Assembly: GCA_963978905.1 (NCBI GenBank)
Contig: OZ022256.1
Location: forward strand, 47,478,001 to 47,542,000
Length of the DNA stretch: 64,000 bases
Source: Trichostrongylus colubriformis
Lineage: Eukaryota; Nematoda; Chromadorea; Rhabditida; Trichostrongylidae
Direction of reading: 5' to 3'
In this document: positions 42,034-54,364 of the stretch, one piece after another
Layout: every line of letters starts with the position of its first letter
Numbering within the stretch: the stretch's first letter is position 1
Program-made: the position numbers and the translations under genes
Notes under the pieces: generated by a model
The model's database searches: none
Told to the model about the DNA's origin: nothing
Seen by the model: the letters and a program-made list of their open reading frames with translations, nothing else

Positions 42034-45000
42034 ATGAACGAGACGGAAGTGGAAATGACCGAATTACACACACTGGCTGGAGTCGCCATCACAGTTGTTA
42101 GTTGTTTGAAAGTATATCATGAACTAAGGTTGACGACAAGCAAGACGACAGACCACACGATTTAAGGCTTGTTGGAGAAAAAGCCTGCGAAAAAATCAAA
42201 ATTGGCCATATTAAGTTCAAAAGTGGCCATTCTCTACATGAGCCAGAACTGTTGCTCTGCATTCTCTGCAGATTGAGACTGCAGAATGCATATTCACCAA
42301 ACATAAGCCAGAAGCTGCTTGTAAAAATTGAGGTCTTATCTGTGTTGGTAAAATGCAGGTATGAAACGAAACGACATTTGCTTTTTTATTATAGCGCATC
42401 TCACCAGGGGCTTCAGGCGGCTGCTGTTATTACAGATACGTTGCGCATCATAAGCTTGCTCCTTCAAAACACATTCTCTGTTTTTATATCGGTTTCACTA
42501 TTCATCTAAATAATTTTTTGTTCCTCGTAAAGTTGAAAATTTCAATTGTTCAGGTGTCTCTTATCGGTGTGATGGCGAACGCGTACGTTTTCGTAAGTGT
42601 TGTCCAGCCACGGAAATCTCGCAGTTCGTTCCTAACGATTTGCGCTTCCAAAGCCTTGTTCAATTTCCTCACATGCATGGCTTTTCTTGTCTGGTGTGCC
42701 CCGACGGCATTTCTGTATGTTGGCGTTACACTATTAATTTAATTATTTATTTCGTACTGTCTCATTTTTTAGACATATACGTACAGCACTTGGGTTAGCG
42801 CACATTACTGCCCGAGTAACATCATGAGCCACAGTGGGTCGATCGAAATTGCTTTTCTCTATGAGGTTGCTCAGTACCCATTACCACATCACATTACCCC
42901 GCGTTTTGGTCACATTGGAACACATCTGATAATTTTCGGTTTGAAAACGGAACATTGCTGTGCACGCTCCGCCCACCGCGGGAGGAACTTAACTTGGTTC
43001 TTTTGTGCTCTTAATTTCTTGTTCTAACAAAGGACCTACCCATACCAAACTTTTTCCTGTTCATCCCAAACTTCTCCACAGATTGTTTTCATGTAACCTC
43101 CAAGCTCTGCCTACCACCACAAATGCTCCGCCCACCGTTGAAATTTTTTTGCTTGGCCACTACTGGCCACTCCATTTTTCTTTGTGTCAAAACAATTCAA
43201 ACATTCGCCCTGAGTATCATCCGACTAATAACACTGTGGGCGGTTCTCCTTTCATTTGAAATGTGTTCCAGGTAGCCAAGACATTGATCATTTCTATGAC
43301 TTGGTCCATGTGTGCTCTTCACCTCTTGTGCCATGCACTACCCATCCCAAACTTGTCCCCACCTTCACAGCTTGTTTTTCCTGTTCTGCCTAATTTCGTG
43401 GCAGTCAGAGGTGGGGGGAGGGGGGGCGGGGGTGAGGGAGAGACGGACGGATGGATGAAGAGTTTTATAATATACTAGGGATAGGAGAAGATCGAAGGTG
43501 CTTAGTCACAGTGTCACTAGTTGTCGGAGGACGTCTCCTCCAACCGAGCACTTCCTTTTCCTCCAGGTTTGTTCCCACATGGATTATGGAATGCCAAAAG
43601 TGATACTTTCTTCGAAAAATAAACCATAGCATACCGAAAAATCCAAACCATTGCATACTTTTCAGGCGTTCCCACTATTTCCCTGATGCAGTGGGAATGG
43701 TTCTTGGGAACTTCGTTGGCGGTGCATTTTATCTTGGAGGCGTTCTCACTCAGGTATTACTTTGACTGGAAATACATACGTGGTTTTGAACTCTTTCTCG
43801 AATCAGAGCTTTTCAAGAAATCTCTGGCGGTGAGATATCAAATCCGCAGTCGTGGCAGTATTGGGTTGTCGAAGAATTATTTTCCACAGTTTGTCTATTT
43901 AATTTACAGCTTTGAAAAGACGATGCCATCTCTGTTGTAAGTAAAGACTTCAAAATGGCTCTGCGGCTAGAAAAGTAGTTGGGATAGTCGCTTCTGACAG
44001 CGGTATTAAATAGACGGTTTACTTTCTCCAACCACTTTCTGACGTTTCTTAGGGCTCGAATTCAATATACAGGACCTTTCCTATCAAGCGTCTACAAGAC
44101 CTAATTAGATCAGTCCGTTTTCCTGTCAGAGGTGGCAGAAAGGGAAGTACTTGCTGTGCTGGAAAGTTCTCGATTTTAAAAGCTGCTGTCTACATTGAGA
44201 GCGTTGTCGCCTGTCATTATGGTTCGAGATGTCGTCAGCTGACTACTGTGGGTGAAGGATCATAAAGTGTATTTTCAGGTATTGGCTTCAGTGAATCGTC
44301 TCATTGCATCATTCTCCATACACGTCTACAATAGATTCTGCACGCTTCGAAACACAACGGTGAGTAGACACCCTTTTTCAACTAACTAGTGGGAGCAAAG
44401 AGCAGTAACAGGATAAACTGAGTTGCCTATTTATTTTGCGAAGAAGTGTGACCCGGTTTCTGGTAGTAAAGTGATCAGAAAGAGGCAAAACATGGTGAAC
44501 TAGGGAGTTTATGCTCTGAGAAGGTGCTGTACTATCACGCAGTAAGAGGAGAATACAGCTGATGAATTAATTGATCAAGGATCCTCAAATCGTTGATGTC
44601 CATTTCATTTCACTAAAAAATCGAGCGAACTCAATCCCCCGCCTTGTAATTAGAGAGGTCGACAACAGCAGACGTTGCGATGGCTGCGCAGCTAAAGACC
44701 AAGTGTTAAGGCCCCATTAGAAGATGTGTTACAGCGTCTGCATTTGGCTTAGTCTAACGCTCGAAGTGTCAGAGGAGCATGATTGGTGGATTTTGTAATC
44801 TGCCTTTCCTTCTCCTCGTTGTATCCTTTGTCTCTGAGTCACCAACGATCACTTGCTTCGTACTCCAGCATTGGAGGAATCAAGGCCCAGGAGGCCAGTT
44901 CTATAGGTGATGCAGACGATTTGTTCGTTTTTTTCCTTTGATGCGCTCTTGGTATATCAGTTCTGAACGCTTTCAGCCGTTTCTGGGCTTTGGTTGCATA

Positions 45001-48000
45001 AGCTTTCAAGAGCTCTTTTTTCACGAAGAGCTGAGGGAGGTTTCAAGAAAACCACTGAAGTAACTTATGGGCGTGAAACCCCCGACAATCATAGTACATA
45101 GTACAATTATAGTGAGCCGCAGGTCGAATCCTTTTATGACCTCTCCATTACCTGCTGGCGATAGGGAAATGGCGATCAGTGGGTACTGCAGTAGTTCGAA
45201 AATCGAAAATGTTATAAGGATTGCTTTGGAAAAAGTTTGAGGTTGCGCTTAGTAACCGAATCCACCCTTTTGATGCTTTTTGTCTTTCCGATTCCATTCA
45301 ATTCCATTTTTCGGGTAGAAGTGGTTTAGTGATAGGTGGCGCACTCCCACTCTCATGGTGCAGAGATCAAATCCCGCATCACGCCTGCCCAGACCAATCG
45401 AGCCTTCCATTACTTCGGGGTAGGTGAGTTGGAAGGCCACTCGTATGGGAATATAAAAACACGAGGCATTCACCTACGCTACAACTCTGAAAGGAACTAG
45501 AATGTGCGACGCATCCCACAGAATGGATTCATGAAAGCCGAAAATCCAAATATTTTTATTTTTAATTGCTCCATTTTTTGACTTTTAGTTATCAGAGCCA
45601 ACTTGTTTGATCAGTGCTAGGTTCTTTGTTGTACTTCGCAACCATCCCCTTCACCAGTATCTACAGTAACACGTAAAATCATAATTTCAGTTTCATTCGT
45701 AAGTGACCGGTTGTATTTTCAGATTTTGATCATTTTATGTTGGGTTGGAACTCTGTGCTTGGCTGTTACTTACTCTCTAAGTAAGTGCTAAAAATCTAAA
45801 AATTTTGAAAACTGAACACTGAAAATTTTACTTGAAAATTTTAGCAACATTATGAAACATCATGGACGGGTGTATGTCGATTCTATCATGACCCAGATAG
45901 AGATGCCGGGTCACGAAAAAATCGAGCGTCCCTTCGCAGCAGTAATGGCTGATGCTTTTCCATGTTGATGGAGGGTGGTATGAATTTAGTAGAAGCCCGT
46001 CGAAATGCTAGAATTATTAGGTTGTCCGGAAAGTAATGAGACAAATGCACTGCTGGGATTCAACAGTAAGTATCTTCGGACGTCAAAGTCATGAGAGGAC
46101 AAAACTCTGGAACTTAGTGTTTCAAGACCCGCACATATACGCCACCATGAGCATATGGTCTATACTGTCTTCATATTTCACAAACGTGTCAGAGATGGAT
46201 GAGAAAAAAACGCTACATCGCTCAGCTCTCCTTCTACACTACCGTTTCGGCAAATCCGCGGATGAGGCCCATCGGCTCTCGCTGGAATAAATGAAGGATC
46301 AAGCACCTTCTCGAGCGACGCTTCAGATGGTACGGCAAGTTCGACGGAGGAGAGAGATGCTTCGAAGACTGTAGTCGTTCAGGACGTCCACCGACGTGAA
46401 AGAAGCAGCGCATACTTGCCATCTGTGAGGAACGACCTGACATTACAGTGCGCGAGCTTGCGGCCTCCTCCTGAATCCACGGTACACGATGTTCTTCGTG
46501 CGTCAGGTAAAGTGGCAAAGTTGCCTCGAGTTCTTCCGCACGCTCTCAGCGCTCGCGACAAGAAGAAGCGTGTTGAAGTGTGCGGTTCACTGCTCAGCCG
46601 TCATCGCACGCTTTCCTAGCTCGACTCCATCGTTACCATGGATGAGAAGTATTGTGTTTACGATAACCCGGTGCGCCGAGAACATTGGATCAACTTCGAC
46701 GAATTCCCGAAACCGCAGCCAAAACACCCCTATCATGACAAGGAGTTGCTCTCATTTTGGTGAGATATCAACGGCCCGGTGTTTTGGGAACTGGTTCCAA
46801 CTGGGTCCATGGTCGACTCTGAAAGACTCTGTATTCAGCTGGAAAAAGTAGCTGAAATTCTGCAAGTCGCCGTCGTGGGAGAGGCAAAATCCTACTCCCC
46901 ATGGATAACGCCAGGCCACACACGTCGAAAAGGACTCAGAATAAGCTAAAAGAGCTGGAGGTCGAACTTGTACCCTATCCACCGTACTCACCAGATCTCG
47001 CCCTAACAGACTTCCACATATTTCGTTCTCATCAGTTCTCTTTTGCTGGAAAAAAATTCACCAGTCGGGAGGACGTCGAAATAGCTGTCAACAACTTCTT
47101 GAAGTCGAAGTCTCGGCAGTCCTTTGCTAGTGGGATCAGATCTCTACCGCAAAGATGGCAATATGTGAAGGAACACAACGACGAATATTATGGTAAATGA
47201 TATTGATTTGTAAGAAAGTTACTGACGAATCACTGTACTACGGCATTTGTCTCATTACTTTTCGGACAACCTAATAGAAGAAAGTGAAAATGAAAGGAAA
47301 TGATGCAAGAACAAAATGATGCAGTCCGATAAACTTATTCCGTGCCACTTGTTATATATGAGATGTTTCACCAATTGGTTCAGGCAGTATAATACGTGAA
47401 GTAACGTTTGACCTTTACTTATAACATCTATCAACAATAGCTGAAGCGTTAGAAGCTGTCGCCCCTTTCAGTCAAATCATTATTGAAACCCTTTTTTCTT
47501 TTCATTTTCTCCACTTTTTTCTATGAAATTTGTGATATCTCTTGAAACTGTTGAAAGATGTGCAAGTAAATCCTCGTCTAAACGTTACTCGACGCGTTAC
47601 CTGCCGCGCAGTGCGCCTGCGCGGCATCCCGATCTGCGTCACGATAGAATCGAGCGTCCCTCTAATAAAGGGCATACGAATGGTGCAGAGCAGCTCACTT
47701 CATTTCTGGGATACGCCACGCACTCCACTTCTCAGAATCGTGAAGACTTTCAGAGAGCTTGAGCTAGGGGGCCAGTTTACCGACCGTGATGAGGTGTAAG
47801 ACTGTGTTGGATCAGGCTGCTACTGACCCATGATTCGATCCAGGTCCAGTGAATAAACATGATCGAAAAAACCTATTTGTTTGTGAGATCCAAGTTCGCT
47901 GAATAAGTACACGAATACTTCTATGACCTGGCTTTCTGTGATAAGTAATGTGACATTTATCTCCGTTGAGCAACAGCTGCTCCTTTTTTTCTGATATTGA

Positions 48001-49126
48001 ATTTTTATTTGCGTATTTTTTGAAAATCAATGACAGCATTACTTTGCAATTAACTGATAACATTTGTGACAGTTCATGTAATGCCCAATTTTCAGATGGT
48101 ATCGGTTATGTTTTCGATGAGGTATATTTGATATGGGCGGGTGACGGTCAACAGCAATCTGCCGATGCCTTCGAATATGTCGGATTTCTGGTCTATGCAT
48201 CTACAGCGACCATGTTCACTCTGAATGTTGTCACTTTCGGCAAACTGCTCCTTGTAACTGTAAGTTCGAGCATACTATCGGAATGACATCATTAGTGTGT
48301 GAGTAGGTTCTATGAATGTCACTCAATGGCCACAAGTTGACTTTCTCCTTCCTAATTTTAGAAAAAAACTGAATATTGGCTGCGTATGTATGCCATTTAC
48401 ACTTGTTACCTTATGACTTCTTCACTATTACTGTAAGCGAACGGCAAAACCGGGACATCATAACTCCTGAAGTCGCTCCTCATTTAACTTCTTGTTCTCA
48501 ACTGTTACGTATTCAGGCGGCTATAGGCGCTCTAGGAAGTGACGCATAAGCTATGATCTTTAACTTTTGAATGTCTTAATTTCAGAGATCAAACACGGTT
48601 CTCTCAAACGCGGAAAGCACGAAACGAATGAAAAGGAATAAAGTATTATTGGCTCAGGTGTGCTTTCCACATCAGACATTGCTTCGGTCGAATTCGCATA
48701 CACTAGTTGAGTTCATAGCTTTTTAAAATTTCAGAAAGTTTCACAAGACAGCCTCTACCTGGTAGATATGCTTTTCGCTCAGTTGCTGTCTGGACTGCTA
48801 CCATATAATTGGTGGCTTTTCTTATGTCTGACGTTTGTTTGGCTCTCGCTGAACACCATGGACGGGTGATTTTCTGGATTTTTTTTCTAATTTCGTCCTG
48901 AAAATTTCATTCCCATGTGAAGAATTCCGATTAGATTTCAGAATAATTCGTTTTCAGAATCGTAATGATCGTATTCGTGAAAGAGCTTTCTGATCCATTG
49001 CGTCGACAGTTTCAGCGCATTTTCAGTAGACTCATCCCGACCAAGCAGGGTCAAGCTGAGCTTTTCCAGCGACGGAAATCGAGAATGATGTCAGTGGCCA
49101 CCATCTCGAATTCTGGGAAATCGTAG
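42034..49126 (+). CDS. Srx-type serpentine chemoreceptor (7TM GPCR)
   Basis: Nine exons with GT-AG borders and matching phases give 328 residues: 42034-42096, 42554-42714, 43666-43753, 44279-44359, 45723-45780, 48096-48259, 48586-48657, 48735-48865, 48958-49126 (stop TAG). The protein starts MNETEVEMTELHTL, with an N-glycosylation site. TM1 to TM2 show GVMANAYVF and RSSFLTICASKALFNF; TM2 ends WCAPTAFL. TM3 is followed by VLASVNRLIASF, TM4 is ILIILCWVGTLCLAV, and TM5 contains NVVTFGKLLL. A basic loop holds STKRMKRNKVLLAQ. TM6 and TM7 lie in the last two exons (NWWLFLCLTFVWLSLNTMDG, IVMIVFVKELSDPLRRQF). These fit the nematode Srx family, thought to sense environmental chemicals in ciliated neurons. 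All exons are intact despite a mariner in intron 5 and repeats in intron 2. Exon 1 and the short TM4-TM5 loop are the least certain parts. Confidence 0.88.
42890..43260. repeat. Intron 2 repeat, related to 34215-34650
   Basis: Inverted, decayed copies of the GC-box repeat (landmarks GTGTGCACGCTCCGCCCACCG, ATTTTCGGTTTGAAAACGG in shortened form) lie in the second Srx intron. Confidence 0.5.
45310..45385 (+). repeat. tRNA-derived-looking sequence in Srx intron 4
   Basis: GTGGTTTAGTGATAGG resembles an A box, and about 45 bp later AGAGATCAAATCCCG resembles a B box. The stems do not form a clean tRNA, so a SINE head or chance is as likely. Confidence 0.25.
46020..47271 (+). mobile_element. Mariner element (DD34D), complete ends, dead transposase
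   Basis: A 1,252-bp element with about 30-bp inverted ends (left GGTTGTCCGGAAAGTAATGA, right TCATTACTTTTCGGACAACC) sits between TA duplications at 46018-46019 and 47272-47273. It lies in the fifth Srx intron in the same orientation. Size and transposase type match nematode mariners such as hookworm bandit; that identity is not tested. Confidence 0.93.
46147..47200 (+). pseudogene. Mariner transposase relic
   Basis: The N-terminal helix-turn-helix region is seen around LLLHYRFGKSADEAHRLSLE and continues past a stop. The central part is scrambled over several frames (46290-46850). From 46901 a clean frame reads MDNARPHTSKRTQ, then VELVPYPPYSPDLALTDFH, giving the second and third catalytic Asp with 34 residues between (D34D). 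It ends near RWQYVKEHNDEYYG at 47200. Multiple stops and frameshifts make it inactive. No transposase is likely to come from this copy. Confidence 0.9.
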
Positions 49127-51311
49127 TCTTTGTTTGTAGTGGAACTCGATTTCGTTTCTTTTGTAAATCTGTTACCTCTATGATCCCTTGTAAATATAGA
49201 AATATTTGCATATCATTTCATGTTATCTTTTAGACAGAGCCATGCATGCTCAGTACTCATATTGAGCGCTGTGCAGTTTCTTCTTGCCCTCCTTTCTTGC
49301 TCATATTCTCACCTCATAATAGCCAATATTTTATTCAACATAGTGAAGGGGTCGTTTTGCACACGTATGGACAGCTATTTCGGAGCGACAGTGGAGAAAG
49401 GAGCAGAAGTTATAGGGCAACCTACACATAGGCCACAGGAACGTATATTGCTCCACCAAACCAGCTGTATGTTTCTTGACTATGTGATAGAACACATGTT
49501 CTAAAAGAAAGCGGATACGAATATAACACGGAGCTCGTGCATGCCACAGTACAAGACAACTAGTTCTTCAAAGCATGTCTAGCTTCTGATCAATCACATG
49601 TCGACGTATGAAACCACAAAGGTAGCCTGAATTAAAACTGAATGCTTCACGTGATCTGTAGTGACGGATCCCCGTACACTTACACACTAAGAAACTGATG
49701 GCGAGTAAGTTGCCAGTTCCTGCTATACAGTCAGTCGTTCCTTTTTCCGCATACTTCCTTTATCCACTATAGGGAACAGGGGCAGAGCTGGTTGAAACAT
49801 GGATAGTTTCTTTGAGATTGCTTTTTCAGGTCGAAAAATTCAGTATCACGCACGTTAGCTGCCTATTAACAGAGTTTATCACGATTTCAAAAACAGAGGC
49901 GCGAACTTGCACAGCCAGGTTATGGCGGTAGTAGAGGGCAACTCGGATCGCCTCCCAAATAGAGATAGAGATGTAGCCGGTGGAAATGCCATTCTTTGCC
50001 ACCACACTTTCACTCTTTACGTCAGTGGTGCAAAAGACATGATACAGGCTGGAGGTTACATTGATTCAGATGTATAGGGTGTACCGGCGAACAGAGGAGT
50101 TAACTGCTTTGCTATGGCACTGAAAGTATGAGTAGAAAGGAGCTCATCAAACAGGCGACTATTCGCCGGTGAACCCACTTTCTATAAGTTGACAAAACCA
50201 CCCACCCGTCTTTCTTCTGCTTTATGCTACCTTTTATGGAGAGGCGGAAAGATGAATGAAATACTAAGAAACGCGTAAACTCTGTCCTGTTCTCTATTAA
50301 TCATTTTGCTCACACTTGAAACGCGTTTGAAGCGCTCGTTTGAATAGCGGGTGGGGGAAAAGGCGGGGAGGCTCCCATCAATCTCCTTAATTCGACGGCA
50401 GAGTACCTTGTGACGCCAACACTATTACGCAGTGCTTGACTTTTCTCGAAAGCTCCAGAACTGCTTCGAAAAAGGTATTTAGTTATGTGTAGTGCTTCTG
50501 GTTGCAGTCCACTTCTCATGCAGGTGAATGATTTTCACGGTCAAATTATCCGAACGCTATCCCCCGGGTGGGGGTAATTACGCCAAAAATCCACGTGGCC
50601 GCCCGGGGCGAGCGGCGCGGCGAGTCTCTAGAAAGCTGAAACTCTGTGCGAACAAACTTTCATCGGTGACGAAATATGTTTACTCGCTACAGAAACCATT
50701 GAAGCAATAGCGATATATGCAACAGGAAATAACAGGAACTTCTTCAGGCTGATCAGAATAGTTGCCGCTATTTTCGCATATTGTGCACGTTTCCTGCAGA
50801 CTCCAAGGGAAAATGCCTTTCTCTGAAGAATAGGTTACTGCAGAAAAGTGCAAACAGCGAATGAAGCCGTTATGGACAAAGACTACAAAAACGAAGGAGA
50901 ACAAGCAATATACAACTCCACACTGCTAAAGCAAAAGCCGTTCAACGTGGGAGCCGACAGCGACGGCATATCCAGGACCCTTAGCAGACAAAAGAGCTCC
51001 GAACTTAGGTTTCCAGCCACCAATCCTCTACACGTTATCAAGCAAGGCAAGCGAAGAGAACTAATAGCTGCACGCAATCCGCATTTTCACAACTCTCCAG
51101 ATTGATACGTATTGATTTTTCTCTCCACGAGAGTGTAAACACTGCAGTTAATTGTCTAACCCATTCCGCGATTTCACAATGTCGCAGTTGAGCCGTTCAT
51201 CGGTGTGCTCGGGTCACATCAGATGTTAGGTCAGTAGAGTGATGTGCATGAAAGTGCTAGGGGAACAATACAGCTAGGGTACAGCCTGCAAAGTTGAATA
51301 CATGGAAACAT
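49127..51311. other. Intergenic downstream of Srx
   Basis: No supported gene. A short repeat with ATAGTTGCCGCTATTTTCGC at 50755-50800 matches the reverse complement of 20690-20730. A fragment with CACGTGGCCGCCCG (50600) resembles the end of MITE family B. Confidence 0.4.
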
Positions 51312-51315
51312 TTAA

Positions 51316-51741
51316 AGGAATCGTCCACGGAAAATGAGTTTTTGTGTTACCCATATATTTATGTTGTAATTGCCTAATGTTGGCCTCATGCAAAATTTCA
51401 CGTGAAAAAATGTGAATCTGGCTGAGATACAGCACCACAAAGTGCGGTCCAGGTGGGCGGGGCCTCCGTGTAAAGGCCTCGCCCCGTCGTCCGCCGTGGT
51501 CGGAGACGCATTGTAGGAACAGAAGGTTACGTAAACAGTCCCACTCTCCGTTCCCAACGGCGGCGGACGACGGGATGAGGCTTTTACACGGAGGCCCCGC
51601 CCACCTGGACCGCACTTTGTGGTGCTGTATTTCAGCCAGATTCACATTTTTTCACGTGAAATTTTGCATGAGGCCAACATTAGGCAATTACAACATAAAT
51701 ATATGGGTAACACGAAAACTCATTTTCCGTGGACGATTCCT
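51316..51741. mobile_element. Foldback MITE, TTAA-flanked (family D)
   Basis: A 426-bp palindrome has arms of roughly 180 bp (51316-51500 and 51560-51741) with only a handful of mismatches and a short unpaired centre. The ends AGGAATCGTCCACGG and CCGTGGACGATTCCT are flanked by TTAA on both sides. The near-perfect arms suggest recent activity. It touches the next MITE through a single shared TTAA (51742-51745). Confidence 0.92.
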
Positions 51742-51745
51742 TTAA

Positions 51746-52297
51746 AGACATCATTAGGGGTAATGCGGTAATGGAGAAATCCCTACAAGAAGTCACTTAC
51801 ATGGTAGTCCTGGGCCTAAGAAAGCTATCTGTGGCGAAATCCCGTTGAAAAAGCGCCCCTCCGAGCTGCAGAAACCCTGCAAAACGCCGCAATCATGCAG
51901 CGGTTCCGCCTCTTGGACAGAGCGGTCCCGCCTCCCGATGACGTAATTCCCGATTGACTGGGGTGGGAGCGGCCAAGGAGATACGGCAAGATCGAAGTTT
52001 TTGCGGCGTGCTTTCGCAGTTTTAGCTTGAAACTCACTCAAAAACTAGATGTTGTCGTATTTCCGAACATTCCCCTGTGTTTACTTGGCAACATGCCAAT
52101 GGAAAACTAGATCAGACTACTCCCCTCTTGACGGACAGGTCGTCCGCGTCGAGAATCAACGGTGGGAAGGGGGTCCTATTTCTCGGGTTTTGGGACATTT
52201 CCATCTGTTTTTTCTCCACTATCCTGTTACTAGGCATCTCGACTTTCATATGCACTGTTTCTTTTACTTTTCGTCCGACTTTCCCCTAATGCTGCCT
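51746..52297 (-). mobile_element. piggyBac-type MITE, family C copy 2
   Basis: The 552-bp inverted copy of 40267-40818, with ends AGACATCATTAGGGG and CCCCTAATGCTGCCT and flanking TTAA at 51742-51745 and 52298-52301. Long stretches, such as TTTCTCGGGTTTTGG, are shared with copy 1. Confidence 0.9.
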
Positions 52298-52569
52298 TTA
52301 AGGCTGCACTGCAAGACTCTGAGCAAGTTACAGCAAGCTCCACCACTAATCAGATTATGAGTAGAAGACAGTTAACTGATAATGGGGGCTGCATCATAAA
52401 TGGGTGCTTTCGCTGAACTTTGATTTTTTACGATTGTACCAATGGATGAACTTGCTTTCATAAATGGGAGCTCAGTGTAGTTCTACGCTACTGCCGCTGA
52501 GAAACCGCTAAGTTATACCTTCCAGATTAACTCATGAGTAGCCGCCTGTGCTGTTGACACGCGATGGCA

Positions 52570-53610
52570 TCATTCAACCAAAATAGATACTGTGTACACT
52601 TCTCACTTTGTGAGTCTGTTTTTCAATAGGTATGTTTGCCTGTCCGTCCGCAAACGAATGATTGTAATAAGGGAGTCGGTAGAAGAAAGCAATCTCTGAA
52701 GAAGCTAAGCTGGTAAATGATATCACATTATCAGCCTTAGGTTTTATACCCAGTATTGTTGCTGGCATCGCATGATTAAATGAATTATTTAGTTTACTAT
52801 CACAAATATAGATCGTATCTAAATCATCCATATCTACGCAAGATGCGCACCATTATTTTGAAAGCTGCGCAAATCAGCGGTCGATACTTCGGCAGCAGAT
52901 ATCAATACATGTTCAACCTTAGGCACTGAGCCAAACAGAAAATGTTCACCCTTCGTCACTGAGCACCAGAAGCATTTACTATAGCGGTCGTATTGTAACA
53001 GTAAGCGGTGCACCGGCTTCTACGGTTCTTTTCAGCTTCCTTGTGAGCCATTGAGGTTTATCAGTTTCAAAGAATCACCATTAAGGTCCTCGCGCCCTAA
53101 GTTACCTTTCAACGTGGACATTCCACTGACAGTCGCAAAAGCAAGCCGGACTTGATGATTACAACGCTCCGTTGAACTTGGCCAGATTTGCCTTTTGACG
53201 CTCCTTATCAAACCATATCAAGACTTATCATTCCGAATCACCCACTGTTTATGTCCCCGTCCCACCCTGCTTAACACGTATGAATGTGTACGCCCTTACA
53301 ACGCGGGAGATCGAGATTGTGAGATCAACGCGAAAGGCGAAACGGGCTTGGTGACGTTCGTCTACTGACACTCCTTTTCGAATTTTATCAACCATTATCA
53401 GTCTGAATCACCCACTAATAATGTCACCTTCCCACCCTGCTATATACCTGTGAGTGTCAACGCTCTGGGATCTACGCGGAAGGCGAAACGAATTTGGCCG
53501 CATGTGCATTTCGACGCTCCTTCTCGAGTCGTAACAAGCATTACCAGTTCGGATCACCCAATTTTAATGTCTCTGTCCCGCCTCCTCGATTAACACTTCT
53601 TTTGCCAGCG
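52570..53610 (+). repeat. Diverged copy 3 of the 145-bp tandem-repeat element, left part
   Basis: 52850-53010 matches the head of copy 1 (landmarks AATGTTCACCC, ACTGAGCA, AGCGGTCGTAT). 53190-53600 holds about three diverged 145-bp units (CACCCAC..TTAATGTC). 52570-52780 matches 20340-20600 inverted. The array is interrupted at about 53600 by a mariner relic and resumes at 54370. Confidence 0.55.
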
Positions 53611-53648
53611 GCCTTTGGTTACTGGTTTTTACAGGCTCTGAATTCAGA

Positions 53649-54294
53649 ATGGAAAGGTACGCTTCTCGCATGATCGTGCTCCATGAGTTTAAACTGGGTC
53701 ACTCCGCTGCCAAAGCCACTTCCAACCTCAGCCGTGTGCGGGACCAAGAGTCTCCTCTCAAAAGAACCGTGCGCTGTTGGTTTGCGAGATTTGCTTCTGG
53801 AGACTTTTATCTCCAAGATAAGCCGCATAAAGGGTGCTCAATGTTTGGCGGTCTGTGAGGGCGTAATCCACTTTAGCCTGCTCTGAACCTGGTCAGACCA
53901 CCACAGCAGAGTCCTATTGCCGTGATTCGGTTCTGATGTATAAAAGTTGCAAAAACTGTGGGCGGCGCTGACAAACAGAAGGGGATTAATCCTGTTGTAG
54001 GATAACGCAAACCCCACACTTCGCAAGTTACTCGGCAAAAACTGATGCAGTAAGGCATCGAGACTCTCCCTTTCCCTCTTTTTCTCCAGACTAATCACCA
54101 ACGGATCACCACTTTTCCAGGTTCTCGATGCAAACCTGCGTCAGTTGGAGTTCGCCGATACGATGTGGGTTGAAAATGCCATTGTTGACCTTATTAATTC
54201 TCGCATTCCAGAATTTTATCATGATGGCATATCTTCTCTACTAGATCGTTGGCAAAGTTGTGTAGATTCGAATGGTTTTCATTTTGACAAGTAA
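53649..54294 (+). pseudogene. Second mariner transposase relic, internally deleted
   Basis: 53655-53830 encodes LHEFKLGHSAAKATSNLSRV and RTVRCWFARFASGDFYLQD, the two N-terminal helix-turn-helix blocks of a mariner of the SETMAR/Hsmar1 style. After about 280 bp of unrelated sequence, 54150-54294 encodes the C-terminus (IPEFYHDGISSLLDRWQSC, then VDSNGFHFD and a stop). The catalytic domain is missing. A TTTTCCAG at 54113-54120 just before the second block looks like a splice acceptor, so a spliced product is imaginable but unsupported. It sits within the tandem-repeat element. Confidence 0.8.
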
Positions 54295-54364
54295 AATTGT
54301 GTGTGAGCGAAGCTATGGCGTTTTGAATAAAGAGGTCTGTTTTAGCCATTAATTCTGCATACAC

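Noticed and set aside
45842..45967. Possible extra Srx exon after TTTTAG, containing KIERPFAAVMADAF
   Set aside because: In the phase required by the previous exon it meets a stop at once. The part near 45920 recurs near 47650 and appears to be a repeat. Exon 48096-48259 joins correctly without it.
53838..54101. Minus-strand ORF inside the second mariner relic
   Set aside because: No match to transposase or other domains, and it lies in the unrelated insert.
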